Part shown: positions 52,159-60,279 of the stretch, piece by piece
How the letters are laid out: the number at the start of each line of letters is the position of its first letter
How positions within the stretch are numbered: position 1 is the first letter of the stretch
Notes under the pieces: model-generated
The model's database searches: none
Told to the model about the DNA's origin: nothing
The model's input: only the letters and a program-made list of their open reading frames with translations
Made by a program: the position numbers and the translations under genes
Assembly: GCA_963724405.1 (NCBI GenBank)
Contig: CAVRUQ010000006.1
Span: 248,001 to 312,000 of the forward strand
Direction: 5' to 3'
Length of the DNA: 64,000 bases
DNA from: CAVQBJ01 sp963724405
Lineage (GTDB): Bacteria > Actinomycetota > Thermoleophilia > Solirubrobacterales > Solirubrobacteraceae

Positions 52159-53346
52159 AGGCTCAGCTCGCTGACGTCGACCGTGACGAGCGGCGAGCTG
52201 CTCGTCGTACGTCGACGTCGACGTCGTCGTCGTGGTCGCCGGCGCACCGGTCGTCGAGGTGCCCGTGGTCGTCGCCGTGGCGCCGCTCGCGCCGGAGGTC
52301 GTGGCGGCGGTGGCCGTCGAGGTCGAGGCGGTGGCCGCCGTCGCCGCCGTCGAGGGGAGCGTCGCGACCGGCCCACCCTTGACCCCGAGGATCCAGACGA
52401 CGAGCCAGCGGTACTTGTGGCCCTTCGTCGTGAGCGTGAACGTCTGCGTGTGCTTGACGGCGTGGGGCGCGGCGAGCCTCGTCCAGCCGGGATCGCCGAT
52501 CGTGCTCGGGGCCTTCGACCCATTGGCGCCGAGGATCACGAAGGTGCTCCCCGCCGTGTCGGTCACGAGCTTCAGCGACGCGAGCGACTGCGCCGAGTGG
52601 AGGTCGACGAGCAGGCCCGCGCTCCCCCCGGACGGCGGGATGGTCGGGACCTGCGCGGACCACGAGGTCGTCGGGTCGCCGTCGATGGCGAGCGTCGGGT
52701 CGCCGAAGTTGCTCATCGGGTAGCCGTTCGGGTTGTAGTCGCTCGTAGCGTTCGGATCGAGCAGCAGCGGCTGCGGCGCGGTCGCCGTGTGGGTGCTCGT
52801 CGTGGAGTGCGACGTCGTCGTCGACGGCGGGCTCACGACCGCCGGCGGCGGGGTCGTCACGGCGGGCGGGGTCGTCGTGGCCGGCACCGAGGCCGGCGTC
52901 GGCGGAGTCGTCACCTTCGGAATGGCGGGCGTGACCGTCGCCGGCGCCGGCGTGACCGCGGGTGCCAGCGTCGTCCCGGTGGGCGGCGCCGTCGCGGCGC
53001 CGATCGCCCCGGTCGCCCCGGTGGCGCCGACCGCCCCGGCCCCGACCACCGAGGTCGTGACCGGCCCGGCCTGCAGCACGTAGTGCTTGGCCGGCTGGCG
53101 GAACGCCGCGTAGGCGACCCCGGCGGCGGTGGCGACGAGGATGCCGGTCAGGGCGAGCAGCATCGCGCCCGCGCGGGCCGGCCCGCGGGAGCGCAGCGCC
53201 CCGGGAGCGGCCGCGCCACACTCCAGGCACCAGTCCTGGCCGTCGGCCAGCGGGGCGCCGCAGTGCGTGCACTCACGCTCGGGGGCGTCCGGCGTCGTCG
53301 CCTCGGGGCCGGGCGACTGCGTTGATTCGTCGAGCGGCGTGGTCAC
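52149..53346 (-). pseudogene. Zinc-ribbon, single-pass membrane protein with discoidin-like (F5/8C) domain; frameshifted near its end
   Basis: GTG 53346 starts an acidic stretch, then CTHCGAPLADGQDWCLECG (two Cys-x2-Cys knuckles of a zinc ribbon), one membrane helix (about 60-80), a long Pro/Thr linker (about 95-190), and a discoidin-like sandwich (about 195-330: DPTLAIDGDPTTSWSAQV, GGSAGLLVDLHSAQSLASLK, FVILGANG, KYRWLVVWIL). Before the last strand lies a low-complexity insert of Thr, Ala and Ser (about 45 residues), unusual for this fold. In that tract, near 52185-52225, the frame slips. The expected C-terminus SSPLVTVDVSELSLYP with stop at 52149 is in another frame. Without the shift the protein would be about 398 residues. 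It likely tethers a glycan-binding domain outside the cell. Confidence 0.72.
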
Positions 53347-53377
53347 GGCGTCGCTCCGATTCTGACAGCTCGAGGGC

Positions 53378-54367
53378 TCACCTTGGGGTGGGTGGGCCGC
53401 CGGGCACGATGTCGCGCCCGGTCGGCCGCAGCTCGGCGTCGAGCTCGAGCTGCCAGTAGTAGCGGGTGAACGTCAGGCCCTCGTTGAACTCGCCGACGTG
53501 GGGCTCGACGTGCTCGCCGGCGGCGAGCGCGACGATCAGCTCGGGGTAGGTGCGCCCCCGCGTCGCGGCGTACATCGGCGCCGGGAAGGCCCCGCCGAAG
53601 CGGGTGTTGACGTCGGTGATGCCGAGGCCGACCTCGTCGTCGCGGAAGGCCTGGACCGTCGCCGGGCCGCGCACGCGCAGGCGCTCCATGACCGTGCGGC
53701 CGAGAACGATGAGCTCGTCGTCGCGGATCACCGCTCCCTTGATCGACTCACCGCCCCGGGACTCGAGCATCGTGCGCGGAATCGCGTTCAGGCAGCGCCC
53801 CTCGCGATCACCGAGGCAGTCGATCGAGAACTCGGGTCCGCGCATCGCGCGCTGGACCATGACCGGCTCGTCGACGTAGTCGACGAAGAACCGCGCCTGC
53901 GCCTCGTCGTGCGCGAGATGGATCGACCGCGCCCCCGAGCCGCGCCGGGGCTTGACCATCACCGGGTAGCTCTCGGGCGCCTCGCCCGGGAGCACCGTCG
54001 GCGGCGACGGGAGGCCGAGGCGCTGCAGCAGCAGGTGCGTCTCGTACTTGTCGTAGGTGGCCGTCGCGATCTCGGGGTCGGGCACGAGCGCCGGCAGCAG
54101 GCCCTCGACACGCGCCTGGGCCAGCACCTCGATGTCGAGGTCGGTGAGCGGGATCACCGCGCCGACGCCGTGCTCCTCGCACAGCCGGGCCAGCGCCGGC
54201 ACGTACCCCGGGTCGGCGATCCGCGGGACCGCGGCGCGGACGGTGGCCGCGTACTGCGCCGGTGCGAGCGGGTTCGGGTCGGCCGCGACGGTCGTCGTCA
54301 GGCGGGCGAAGGAGGAGACGATGTCGTAGCGCTTGCCGACGCCCGTGAGGAGGATCCCCGGCGTCAC
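53378..54367 (-). CDS. ATP-grasp ligase-like enzyme in the exopolysaccharide operon
   Basis: The 329-residue protein resembles the ATP-grasp half of carbamoyl-phosphate synthase/PylC-type ligases: LLTGVGKRYDIVSSF (N-terminal nucleotide-fold start), KYETHLLLQRLGLPSPPTV, YPVMVKPRRGSGARSIHL (ATP-binding Lys and Gly-rich loop), EPVMVQRAMRGPEFSIDCLG, and GITDVNTRFGGAFPAPMYA with the metal-binding Asn. It should form a carboxylate-amine or related bond using ATP. GTG 54367 overlaps the stop of the sugar-phosphate transferase as GTGA. Placement in the glycan operon suggests it modifies a sugar or its substituent, for example by adding an amino acid. The substrate is unknown. Confidence 0.8.
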   Translation of the reverse strand: MTPGILLTGVGKRYDIVSSFARLTTTVAADPNPLAPAQYAATVRAAVPRIADPGYVPALARLCEEHGVGAVIPLTDLDIEVLAQARVEGLLPALVPDPEIATATYDKYETHLLLQRLGLPSPPTVLPGEAPESYPVMVKPRRGSGARSIHLAHDEAQARFFVDYVDEPVMVQRAMRGPEFSIDCLGDREGRCLNAIPRTMLESRGGESIKGAVIRDDELIVLGRTVMERLRVRGPATVQAFRDDEVGLGITDVNTRFGGAFPAPMYAATRGRTYPELIVALAAGEHVEPHVGEFNEGLTFTRYYWQLELDAELRPTGRDIVPGGPPTPR

Positions 54368-55029
54368 TGGGCCCGCTCACGGCCCGCGGTGGCGCCGGCG
54401 TCCTCGTCGGCGACGTCGGCCCCGGCGGGGCCGGGCGCGTCGGGCGGGTGCCAGCCGCCGGTCCGCCCCTTGTACAGATCCTCCCCACCGAGGACGACCG
54501 CGACCGTGCGCCACAGGATCCGCAGGTCCAGCGCGAGCGAGCGGTGCTCGATGTACCAGAGGTCGAGCTCGATGCGCTCGCTCCAGGGCAGCGCCGTGCG
54601 GCCGTTCACCTGCGCCCAACCGGTGATCCCGGGCCTGATCGCCAGCCGGCCGCGCTGGCGCGGGGTGTACTGCTCGACCTGCACCGGGATCGTCGGGCGC
54701 GGGCCGATCACCGACATCTCCCCGCGCAGGATGTTCACGAGCTGCGGGAGCTCGTCCAGGGACAGGCGCCGCAGGAGCGCCCCGACCCGGGTGATGCGCG
54801 CGTCGTCGCGATTGACCGCCATGCCCGCGCCCATGTGCTCGGCGCCCTGCACCATCGTGCGCAGCTTGAGCACGTCGAACGGCTCCCCGTGACGGCCGAC
54901 GCGCCGCTGGCGGTAGATCGCCGAGCCGGGCGACTCGAGCCGGATCGCGACGATCGCGAGCGCGAGCAGCGGCGCGCTGACGATCAGCGCGGTGCCGGCG
55001 ATGCACACGTCGAGCGCGCGGCGGATCAA
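54364..55029 (-). CDS. Initiating sugar-phosphate transferase (polyprenyl-phosphate hexose-1-phosphate transferase)
   Basis: TTG 55029 gives 221 residues; the TTGA overlap with the upstream GT2 gene supports it. One N-terminal hydrophobic hairpin (LDVCIAGTALIVSAPLLALAIVAI) is followed by the small-PHPT core: SAIYRQRRVGRHGEPFDVLK, LRTMVQGAEHMGAG, ITRVGALLRRLSLDELPQL (Asp-Glu catalytic pair), NILRGEMSVIGPRP and PGITGWAQVNGR. These residues define monotopic transferases that load the first sugar phosphate onto undecaprenyl phosphate at the inner leaflet. This enzyme sets the first sugar of the repeat unit built by the neighbouring glycosyltransferases. Confidence 0.9.
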   Translation of the reverse strand: MIRRALDVCIAGTALIVSAPLLALAIVAIRLESPGSAIYRQRRVGRHGEPFDVLKLRTMVQGAEHMGAGMAVNRDDARITRVGALLRRLSLDELPQLVNILRGEMSVIGPRPTIPVQVEQYTPRQRGRLAIRPGITGWAQVNGRTALPWSERIELDLWYIEHRSLALDLRILWRTVAVVLGGEDLYKGRTGGWHPPDAPGPAGADVADEDAGATAGRERAQ

Positions 55030-56207
55030 CGCGTGCCCTCCGGCGCGTCCCACCCGGGGGCCGTTCCGTGACGGGCCCAGTCCCACAGCCCGGCGGCAAG
55101 CGAGGCGGTGGTGAGGACGTAGTAGCGGGCGACGAGCAGCGGGCGAGAGCGGACCCGCCCGCCGAGCGCGGCCGCGGTCAGGATCGCGGCCTGGACGACG
55201 AGCGTGACGACGTAGAGCGACCCGGCGCCGACGAGCACGAGGCCGATGTTGGCGAGCAGCGCGATCGCGTGCAGCGCGGGCGTGGCGTAGCGCAGCAGGC
55301 GGTGGGAGACGATCATCGCCGTGTAGCGGGCCCCGTATCCGCGCGGGGAGAGCATCCCGCCGCGCAGGACGATCGGCCAGGCGTGGCTCATCATCCGCCG
55401 CTTGCGCGCGAACTCGCCCTCGATCGAGGGGACCATCTTCTCGGTCGCGCGCGCCGCCGGCACGTACACCGCGCGCCAGCCGTGCTTGACCATGTTGAAC
55501 GGGAACGAGAGGTCGTGCCCCATGACCGGATCGACGACGAGGTAGGCCTCGGCGCGGGTCGCGTAGATCGCGCCGTTGCCGGCGGTGATCGAGCCCAGGC
55601 GCGACTCGAGCGAGCGGACGGCCATCTCGTAGCGCCAGTACAGGCCCTCCTGGTTCGTTGCCTGGCCGCCGCTCGCCGCCTGCACGAAGCGCACCTGGCC
55701 GCAGGCGTAGCCGACGTGCGGGTCGGCGAACGCCTCGACCAGCCTCCTCAGCGCGTCGGGCTCCCAGAGCGCGTTGGCGTCGCCGAAGGCGACGATCTCG
55801 CCCGCCGCCCGCTGCACGCCGGCGTCCTGGGCGCGGATCTTGCCGCCGCGGGGAAGCTCGAGCACGAGATCGGCCCCGGCGGCGCGCGCGAGCGCGGCCG
55901 TGTCGTCCTCGCAGCCGTCGCAGCAGACGATCACCTGCAGGCGGTCGGAGGGGTAGCGCAGGGCGCGGAGGTTGGCAACCTTCTCGGGGATGACCGCGGC
56001 CTCGTCGTGGGCGGCGACGATGACCGAGACGAACGGGAGCTGGGCGTCCACCGCCGCCGGCGTGCTCGCGCCATCCGCTGCCGCGGCGCGGGGCGCGAGC
56101 ACGCGGGCGAACAGCGCGAGGGCGAGCGCGTAGCCGAGTTGGGTCCACAGGATGAGCGCCACGGCCAGCCAGAAGCAGATCTCGAGGAAGGACTGCACGG
56201 GGGGCAT
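55026..56207 (-). CDS. GT2-family glycosyltransferase (membrane)
   Basis: ATG 56207 opens one membrane helix (FLEICFWLAVALILWTQLGY), a GT-A domain and three C-terminal helices. Motifs: VSVIVAAHDEAAVIPEKVANL (start of the fold), IVCCDGCEDDTAAL (DG..D nucleotide-sugar binding), EIVAFGDANALWEPDAL (the DxN/DxD metal site), MGHDLSFPFNMV and EFARKRRMM (ED-type and acceptor regions). It adds a sugar to a lipid-linked glycan at the membrane. Its TGA overlaps the TTG of the next gene, indicating coupling. The 415-bp region upstream contains structured repeats that may serve as the leader of this operon. Confidence 0.85.
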   Translation of the reverse strand: MPPVQSFLEICFWLAVALILWTQLGYALALALFARVLAPRAAAADGASTPAAVDAQLPFVSVIVAAHDEAAVIPEKVANLRALRYPSDRLQVIVCCDGCEDDTAALARAAGADLVLELPRGGKIRAQDAGVQRAAGEIVAFGDANALWEPDALRRLVEAFADPHVGYACGQVRFVQAASGGQATNQEGLYWRYEMAVRSLESRLGSITAGNGAIYATRAEAYLVVDPVMGHDLSFPFNMVKHGWRAVYVPAARATEKMVPSIEGEFARKRRMMSHAWPIVLRGGMLSPRGYGARYTAMIVSHRLLRYATPALHAIALLANIGLVLVGAGSLYVVTLVVQAAILTAAALGGRVRSRPLLVARYYVLTTASLAAGLWDWARHGTAPGWDAPEGTR

Positions 56208-56335
56208 TGTCGCCGACGGGCGGGCGCGGGGACGGGCGGGGCGGTGCTGGCGGCGCGCGGGTGACGCGCCGGCGCGGGGCGGGTGGCGCGGCGCGGGGCG
56301 GGTGACGCGGCGGCGCGGGGCGGGTCCGCGCGCAC

Positions 56336-56543
56336 GGCGTGTGATGGGCGCCCGACAAGTGTCACAGGCGCGAAACCGCACTTATGGTGACTATAGGGTG
56401 CATAACTGCGGTTTCGCCGTTGTCACAATCCGGACCCGGCCTGCGGCCACGGGCGCCGCGAGGCCACGACAGACGGCACGGAGGGGCCCCGCCCGCGGCG
56501 TGTGACAGGCGCGCGACGAGTGTCACAGGCCCGAAACCGCACA
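56336..56543. repeat. Cluster of three copies of a palindromic intergenic motif
   Basis: Copies 1 (56336-56381) and 3 (56496-56542) are direct repeats sharing GTGTCACAGG and CGAAACCGCAC. Copy 2 (56401-56427) is the inverted complement of copy 1, giving a 27-nt stem with 22 matches and a 14-nt loop at 56387-56400. It lies in the leader of the GT2/sugar transferase/ATP-grasp operon and after the GT4 gene. Confidence 0.75.
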
Positions 56544-56551
56544 TGTCGTCG

Positions 56552-56610
56552 CGCACGCCCACGCCCACGCCCGACGCCCACGCCGACGCCCACGCCGACA
56601 CCGACCCGAC
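56552..56610. repeat. GC-rich CCCACG-type tandem tract
   Basis: Imperfect tandem copies of a six-base unit (CACGCC/GACGCC) directly after the third palindromic motif and just before the GT4 stop. Simple-sequence DNA; no coding meaning in any frame. Confidence 0.7.
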
Positions 56611-56616
56611 GGGCAA

Positions 56617-57738
56617 CTACCCCCGCCGCAGCGACTCGTACAGCTCGAGCGTCTGCCGCGCGATCGTCTCCCACCCGTACGGGCCATCGGCGGCCGCACG
56701 CGCTCGCCGGGCCATGGCGGCGCGCCCGCGGGGATCGGCGAGCAGCGCCCGTAGCGCGGCGCGAAGCGCCTCGACGTCACCGGGCGCCACGAGCCGCGCC
56801 GCGCCGGTCTGCGCCAGCTCGGGCAGGCCGCCGACGGCGCTGGCCAGGATCGGCGTGCCGGTGCCGAGCGCCGTGAAGGCGACGCCGGACTGGTCGATCT
56901 CGCGGTAGGGCAGCACGGCAAGGTCGGCCCGGGCGAACAGCGCGGCGGACTCCTCCTCGCTGACGAAGCGCGAGACGAAGCGAACGCCGGGCGGGGCGCC
57001 CGCACGCAGCGCGTCGACGTCCATGCGCGGCATCCCGACCACCCACAGCTCGGCGTGCTCGATTCCCGACCACGCCTCGAGCAGGACGTCGAGGCCCTTG
57101 TACGGGCGCAGCAGCCCGAAGAAGAGGACCACCGGCACGCCGGACGGGACGCCGGGCAGCTCGTCCGGCAGACGGGGCTCGCCGGTCGGCCGCGGCTCGA
57201 GCACGCCGTGGGCGATCACGTGCACGCGCTCGGACGCGATCCCGAGGTCGGCCACGAGTCGCTCGCGCCCGTGCTCGGAATGCACGACGACCGCGTCCAT
57301 GTGCTCGTACAGCCGGCGCTGGGCGGTGAGCTGGCCCGGCCGGGGCTCGCGCGGCAGCACGTCGTGGGCGGTGAGGACGAGCGGGCGTCCGCGGGGGAGC
57401 AGGTGCACGTCGAGCGGCTGCACCGTCAGCCACTGGAAGTGCACGACGTCGGCCCGGCGCGCGGCGCGACGGTAGGCGAGCATGTCCGGGCCGTGCTCGG
57501 CGAGCTTCACCGCGAGGGCGGCCCGGCCGCGGGGGCCGCCCTGCGGCTCGCCCGCGGCGCCGTGCGCGCGACGGTAGAAGCGCTCGATGCGCTCGTAGCC
57601 CTGCGGCGGCGGGAGCTCGCCGTAGGCGAAGCGGCTCGTGTGCAGCTGCACCTCGGCGCCGGCCGCCGCCAGCGCCCGGCAGAGCGCATCGTCGTATGGC
57701 GGCGTGTAGGCGGAGGGGTCGACGACGTGCACGCGCAT
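56617..57738 (-). CDS. GT4-family glycosyltransferase
   Basis: ATG 57738 begins RVHVVDPSAYTPPYDDALCRAL, a GT-B fold start. The C-terminal half has VPVVLFFGLLRPYKGLDVLLEAW, ELWVVGMPRM, VRFVSRFVSEEESAALFARA, DLAVLPYREIDQSGVAFTALG (the E-x7-E nucleotide-sugar block, here with an Asp-Gln-Ser variant) and TPILASAVGGLPELA. No membrane helix, so peripheral. It transfers a hexose from a nucleotide donor onto the lipid-linked repeat unit. Divergent from the GT2 gene at 57758, with only 19 bp between starts. Confidence 0.87.
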   Translation of the reverse strand: MRVHVVDPSAYTPPYDDALCRALAAAGAEVQLHTSRFAYGELPPPQGYERIERFYRRAHGAAGEPQGGPRGRAALAVKLAEHGPDMLAYRRAARRADVVHFQWLTVQPLDVHLLPRGRPLVLTAHDVLPREPRPGQLTAQRRLYEHMDAVVVHSEHGRERLVADLGIASERVHVIAHGVLEPRPTGEPRLPDELPGVPSGVPVVLFFGLLRPYKGLDVLLEAWSGIEHAELWVVGMPRMDVDALRAGAPPGVRFVSRFVSEEESAALFARADLAVLPYREIDQSGVAFTALGTGTPILASAVGGLPELAQTGAARLVAPGDVEALRAALRALLADPRGRAAMARRARAAADGPYGWETIARQTLELYESLRRG

Positions 57739-57745
57739 GCGCCGG

Positions 57746-57751
57746 GACAAT
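57746..57751 (+). promoter_or_regulatory. Candidate -10 element of a leaderless promoter
   Basis: GACAAT lies 6 nt before ATG 57758 with no room for a ribosome site in the 19-bp gap between divergent starts. This spacing would place transcription start at the ATG itself, i.e. a leaderless mRNA. Confidence 0.35.
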
Positions 57752-57757
57752 AGGCGC

Positions 57758-58738
57758 ATGCCCGACGACGGCGCCACCCCCGGCGAGCAGATCGAGCTGT
57801 CCTACTGCGTCGTGAACACCGCCCAGCGCGACCTGCTCCTGCGCGGCCTGGACGCGATCGCCCGCGAGCGGTCGGGCCTGCCCTTCGCGACGGAGGTCCT
57901 TGTGCTCGACAACGGATCGCGCGACGGATCGGCGCAGGCCGCGCGCGCGCATCCGACGGTCGACGAGCTGATCGCGCTGCCGGCGCGCCGCGGGAAGGGC
58001 CTCAACGACTCCGAGCTGCTGCGCCGGGCGCGGGGCCGCTACGCGCTGCTCCTCAACGAGGACTCCGAGCTGCTCCCCGGCGCGACGCTCGCCCTCCACG
58101 CGGCCCTGGCCGGCGATCCCGGGGCGGCCTGCGCCGGCGCGGCGCTGCATCGCCCGGACGGCCGCGAGCAGGCCTCGGCCTGGCGCTTCCCGAGCGCCGC
58201 GACGGCGCTCGCGGCCGCGCTGATGCTGCACCGGCGCCTCGTCGTCCAGAGCCGGGGATCGCGGACGCGGCGGGTGGACTGGGCCCAGTCGGCCGCGCTG
58301 CTCGTGCGCCGCGAGGCGGCCGCGGCCGTCGACTTCCTGGACGGCGACTTCTTCGTGTACTCCGACGAGGTCGACTTCCAGCTGCGGCTGCGTCAGGCCG
58401 GCTGGCACTCGCTGTACGTACCGTCCGCGGTCGCCGTGCACCACGAGCAGCTGTCGACCGACACCGTTCCCGAGCGGCGGATCGTCGAGCTGTCGCGCAA
58501 CCGCGACCTGTACATGCGCAAGCACCACTCGAGCGCGCAGGCGCGCGCCGTGCGCTGGCTGACGGCGTGGACCTACGCGCTGCGCGCGCTCGCGGCGCTG
58601 GCACTGCCGGGCCACTCGCCCGCGCGCTACTGGCGGCACGTCACCGCAACGCTGTTCCCGCAGCGCGGCGAGGGCCTGCGCGAGGCGGCCGACGCCTACA
58701 ATCGCGAGGCCGTCGCGCCGGACGCGGGGCGCGGCTGA
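57758..58738 (+). CDS. GT2-family glycosyltransferase (rhamnosyltransferase-like)
   Basis: The 326-residue product has a GT-A fold of the dTDP-rhamnosyl transferase type: ELSYCVVNTAQRDLLLRGL, VLVLDNGSRDGSAQAAR (nucleotide binding), RYALLLNEDSELLPGATLAL (the DxD-like NEDSE), DWAQSAALLVRREAA, FFVYSDEVDFQLRLRQAGW (catalytic EVD) and VHHEQLSTD. There is a short C-terminal helix and no strong membrane segment. It probably adds a deoxysugar to the repeat. It is the only plus-strand gene of the locus, lying divergent from GT4 and convergent with the flippase gene. Confidence 0.87.
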   Translation: MPDDGATPGEQIELSYCVVNTAQRDLLLRGLDAIARERSGLPFATEVLVLDNGSRDGSAQAARAHPTVDELIALPARRGKGLNDSELLRRARGRYALLLNEDSELLPGATLALHAALAGDPGAACAGAALHRPDGREQASAWRFPSAATALAAALMLHRRLVVQSRGSRTRRVDWAQSAALLVRREAAAAVDFLDGDFFVYSDEVDFQLRLRQAGWHSLYVPSAVAVHHEQLSTDTVPERRIVELSRNRDLYMRKHHSSAQARAVRWLTAWTYALRALAALALPGHSPARYWRHVTATLFPQRGEGLREAADAYNREAVAPDAGRG

Positions 58739-58754
58739 GGCGCGGGGGCGCGGA

Positions 58755-60263
58755 TCAGGGCACCGGGGCCGGGGGGCGCGGGCCACCGCGCCAGCGCGCC
58801 ACGCGGGCGCGGGCGTCGATGACCAGGGCTCGCACTTGGGCGAGCTCGTGCGCCGGGAAGAAGCGCGTCAGCCAGAGCAGCGCCGGCACGAGCGCGAGCC
58901 AGGCGATGCGCGTGAGCAGCCCGATGAGGCCGGCGGTGGGCAGCAGCAGCTCGCCCGAGACGCTCACGCCGCCGAGGATGCACGCGAGCATCGCCAGGCG
59001 CCGCCAGTCGAACTCGACGCGGAACAGGCTCCGGGTGAGCAGGTGAAAGACGACGAGCATCACGACGTACGCGCCGCAGAGCGCGATGCCGGCGCCGGCG
59101 ATGCCGAGGCCGGCGCCGCTCGCCGGCACGAGCAGCACGAGCAGCAGCACGTTCGCCCCGAGCCCGGCGGCGGCGGCCGGGAAGTTGCGCTTGGTCACCT
59201 TCGCGCGGCCGGCGATCACGAGCAGCACGAGGTACAGGCCGTACAGGGACCAGCCGAGCGCGAGCCAGGGCAGCGCGCGGTAGGCGCCGTAGAAGTGGGG
59301 CGCGAGCAGCAGCCGCACCATCCAGCGGGCGAGCAGCGCGACCGCGGCCACGACGATTCCGGTCCCGAGCATGAAGTACGTGGCGACGAGCGAGTACAGC
59401 CGCGCCGCCTCGTCATCGCTCTGCACCGAGTAGGCGAGCGGCGGCCACGCGTACTGGAACCCGCGCACGGCCACGAACACGACGGTCGCCAGCTGCACGG
59501 CGCCGGCGTAGAGGCCGGCGGCGGACGGGCTGACGGCGCGCAGCAGGTAGAAGCGATCGGCGACCTGGAGCGCGTACACGCTTGCGTCGGCGGGCACCGT
59601 CGGCAGGCCGAACTGGAGGAGCGGGTCAAGGACGTCGCGGCGCACGCGGAACCCGACGCGTCCGCGCAGGACCCACCACAGGCCGAGGACGACGATCGCC
59701 GAGGCGCCGAAGTTGCCGAGCAGCAGCCCGCGCGCACCCTGGTTGTCGAACACGACGAGCACGACGGTGAAGCAGACCGTCATCGCCACGTTGCTCGCCG
59801 ACGCGATGAGGTAGGTGCGGGCGCGCTCGTCGACGCGCAGCTGCGCGTACGCCATCTCGAGGTTCGTGAACGCCCACAGCCCGACGACGGCGCAGTCGAT
59901 CAGGATCGGGTCGGGGAATCCGAGCAGCCAGCGCGACACCGTCGTCGCGTTCGCGGCGACGAGCACCGACGCGATCGTCGTCGTCCAGGCGACGGTCGCC
60001 GTCGCCGTGCGGGCCAGCCGCGCGCGACGCACGGGATCGTCGTCGTCGTAGTAGAAGCGTACGAACGCCTCGCCGACGCCGAGCCGCAACAGGATGCTCA
60101 CGAGGATGACCGCCGTGAGCAGCGAGTTCGCGGCGCCGTAGCCGGCCGTGCCGACGTGGCGGGTGTAGAGCGGCAGCGTGATCACCGCGATCGCCTTGGA
60201 GGCGACGTCGGCCGCCTGGTAGGCGGCCCCCGTGGTGATCAGACGACGGAGGTACTCGCGCAC
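58755..60263 (-). CDS. Wzx-like polysaccharide flippase
   Basis: GTG 60263 gives 502 residues with about 12-14 hydrophobic helices. The first is TGAAYQAADVASKAIAVITL, with PLYTRHVGTAGYGAANSLL next, the hallmark start of PST/MOP-superfamily flippases. Later helices include LLQFGLPTVPADASVYAL and LVLLVIAGRAKVTKRNFPAAAAGL. A cytosolic Asp-rich loop (YYDDDDPVRRARLART) sits between the second and third helices. It should flip the undecaprenyl-linked repeat unit to the outer face for polymerisation. Its start is 17 bp from the Wzy stop, so it is the last gene of the minus-strand operon. Confidence 0.88.
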   Translation of the reverse strand: MREYLRRLITTGAAYQAADVASKAIAVITLPLYTRHVGTAGYGAANSLLTAVILVSILLRLGVGEAFVRFYYDDDDPVRRARLARTATATVAWTTTIASVLVAANATTVSRWLLGFPDPILIDCAVVGLWAFTNLEMAYAQLRVDERARTYLIASASNVAMTVCFTVVLVVFDNQGARGLLLGNFGASAIVVLGLWWVLRGRVGFRVRRDVLDPLLQFGLPTVPADASVYALQVADRFYLLRAVSPSAAGLYAGAVQLATVVFVAVRGFQYAWPPLAYSVQSDDEAARLYSLVATYFMLGTGIVVAAVALLARWMVRLLLAPHFYGAYRALPWLALGWSLYGLYLVLLVIAGRAKVTKRNFPAAAAGLGANVLLLVLLVPASGAGLGIAGAGIALCGAYVVMLVVFHLLTRSLFRVEFDWRRLAMLACILGGVSVSGELLLPTAGLIGLLTRIAWLALVPALLWLTRFFPAHELAQVRALVIDARARVARWRGGPRPPAPVP

Positions 60264-60279
60264 GTGCGCACCCGCGCCG

